From an uncultured Lachnospiraceae bacterium (GTDB taxonomy: Bacteria; Bacillota; Clostridia; Lachnospirales; Lachnospiraceae), in contig CAJUHG010000097.1 of assembly GCA_910586005.1 (NCBI GenBank), forward strand, positions 1 to 7,598: 7,598 nt of DNA. The letters run 5' to 3'. This document shows, piece after piece, positions 6,975 through 7,598 of this stretch. Both the position numbers and the translations under genes were made by a program. The notes beneath the pieces were generated by a model. It ran no database searches. It was not told the DNA's origin and saw only the letters and a list, made by a program, of their open reading frames with translations. Each line of letters begins with the position of its first letter. Position 1 is the first letter of the stretch.

Positions 6975-7598
6975 ATGAAAGAAATATATAAGGAATTAGG
7001 CATTAGTGAAAAGGTCTATCACTATGGTGAAAAGTTTGAATATAAATTAAAAGAACGTTTTGCTAGTATTGATGCAACAGCAGAGTTTAATCAGCTTAAG
7101 GTAATCAAAGCTTTGCAGTTACACAAAGTAAGTGCAGAATGTTTTATGGGAAGCACAGGATATGGGTATAATGATCTTGGAAGAGATACTTTGGAGGAAG
7201 TTTATGCAACATGTTTTTGTGGAGAGACCGCACTAGTACGTCCCCAGATTACTTGTGGGACACATGCATTAGCTCTTGCTCTGATGTCAAATTTGCGCCC
7301 AGGAGATGAATTATTATCTCCTGTTGGAAAGCCCTATGATACATTGGAAGAAGTGATTGGTATTCGTTCTTCTCAGGGTTCCTTAGCACAATATGGAATT
7401 ACTTATCGGCAGGTGGATTTACTAGAAGATGGTTCTTTTGATTATGAAACTATTAAAAAGGTCATCCATGAAAAAACAAAGCTGGTAACAATTCAACGTT
7501 CCAAAGGGTATCAAACGAGACCAACTCTTTCTGTAGAAAAAATTGGAGAGTTAATATCTTTTATAAAAAATTTGAAACCAGATGTCATTTGTATGGTA
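6975..7598 (+). CDS. PLP-dependent 'aluminium resistance / methionine gamma-lyase-like' family protein (3' end outside window)
   Basis: Partial gene: 208 codons are visible and the frame is still open at the window edge; the family is usually a little over 400 residues. ATG 6975 follows the miaA stop by two bases, and AAAGGA at 6964-6969 gives a good ribosome binding site five bases before it. Recognised from the family blocks GSTGYGYNDLGRDTLE (59-74), ALVRPQI plus CGTHALALAL (about 86-101), RPGDELL (106-112), GKPYDTLEEVIGI (116-128) and the later QRSKGYQTRP. These mark the fold-type I PLP enzymes annotated as aluminium resistance protein or methionine gamma-lyase family (YnbB-like). The GTHA block is expected to hold the cofactor phosphate. 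The PLP-binding lysine should lie beyond the window, so activity cannot be judged here. The real reaction is poorly established; the two common names are inherited labels. Cytosolic, with no signal peptide. Confidence 0.9.
   Translation, partial: MKEIYKELGISEKVYHYGEKFEYKLKERFASIDATAEFNQLKVIKALQLHKVSAECFMGSTGYGYNDLGRDTLEEVYATCFCGETALVRPQITCGTHALALALMSNLRPGDELLSPVGKPYDTLEEVIGIRSSQGSLAQYGITYRQVDLLEDGSFDYETIKKVIHEKTKLVTIQRSKGYQTRPTLSVEKIGELISFIKNLKPDVICMV

Noticed and set aside
1..7598. A novel defence, mobile or regulatory RNA system in the window
   Set aside because: All but about 80 bases is covered by five recognised housekeeping-type genes. I saw no CRISPR-like arrays, terminal inverted repeats, integrase/transposase motifs, riboswitch-like folds or tRNA.

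Overview
The window is a low-GC, AT-rich stretch with five genes, all on the + strand and tightly packed. Protein sequences and codon choice (many A/T-ending codons, AGGAGG-type ribosome binding sites) point to a Firmicute of class Clostridia. A Lachnospiraceae-like gut anaerobe is my best guess, but no marker RNA or taxon-specific gene is present to prove it.

Layout: (1) 2-1258, the 3' part of a gene for a COG2509-type FAD/NAD(P)-dependent dehydrogenase, whose N-terminus lies outside the window. (2) 1319-3964, mutS, starting most likely at a GTG behind a strong ribosome binding site. (3) 3977-6019, mutL. (4) 6022-6972, miaA. (5) 6975 to the end of the window, the first half of a PLP-dependent protein of the 'aluminium resistance / methionine gamma-lyase-like' family (YnbB-like). 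The gaps are 60, 12, 2 and 2 bases. No convincing terminator or internal promoter lies between the genes, so the set reads as one operon. There is no gene-free stretch over 300 bases, no tRNA or rRNA, no mobile element and no CRISPR array.

Function: MutS recognises mismatches and MutL is the nicking endonuclease that acts after it. This MutL keeps the metal-binding endonuclease motifs of the methylation-independent bacterial type, and both proteins carry known or plausible beta-clamp contact motifs. MiaA prenylates A37 of tRNAs that read codons starting with U. The mutL-miaA link is an old conserved neighbourhood in bacteria. The flanking dehydrogenase and PLP protein are common neighbours in Clostridia without an established role in repair.

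This is mostly an ordinary housekeeping region, and I do not see a new defence, mobile or regulatory system. The points worth a second look are small: four tandem 39-base repeats in the disordered linker of mutL, homopolymeric A8 tracts in both mutS and mutL (the mutS one includes an in-frame A_AAA_AAG slippery heptamer just before the clamp-binding tail), a 13-base direct repeat in the mutS leader, and the absence of miaB and hfq from positions where related genomes often carry them.
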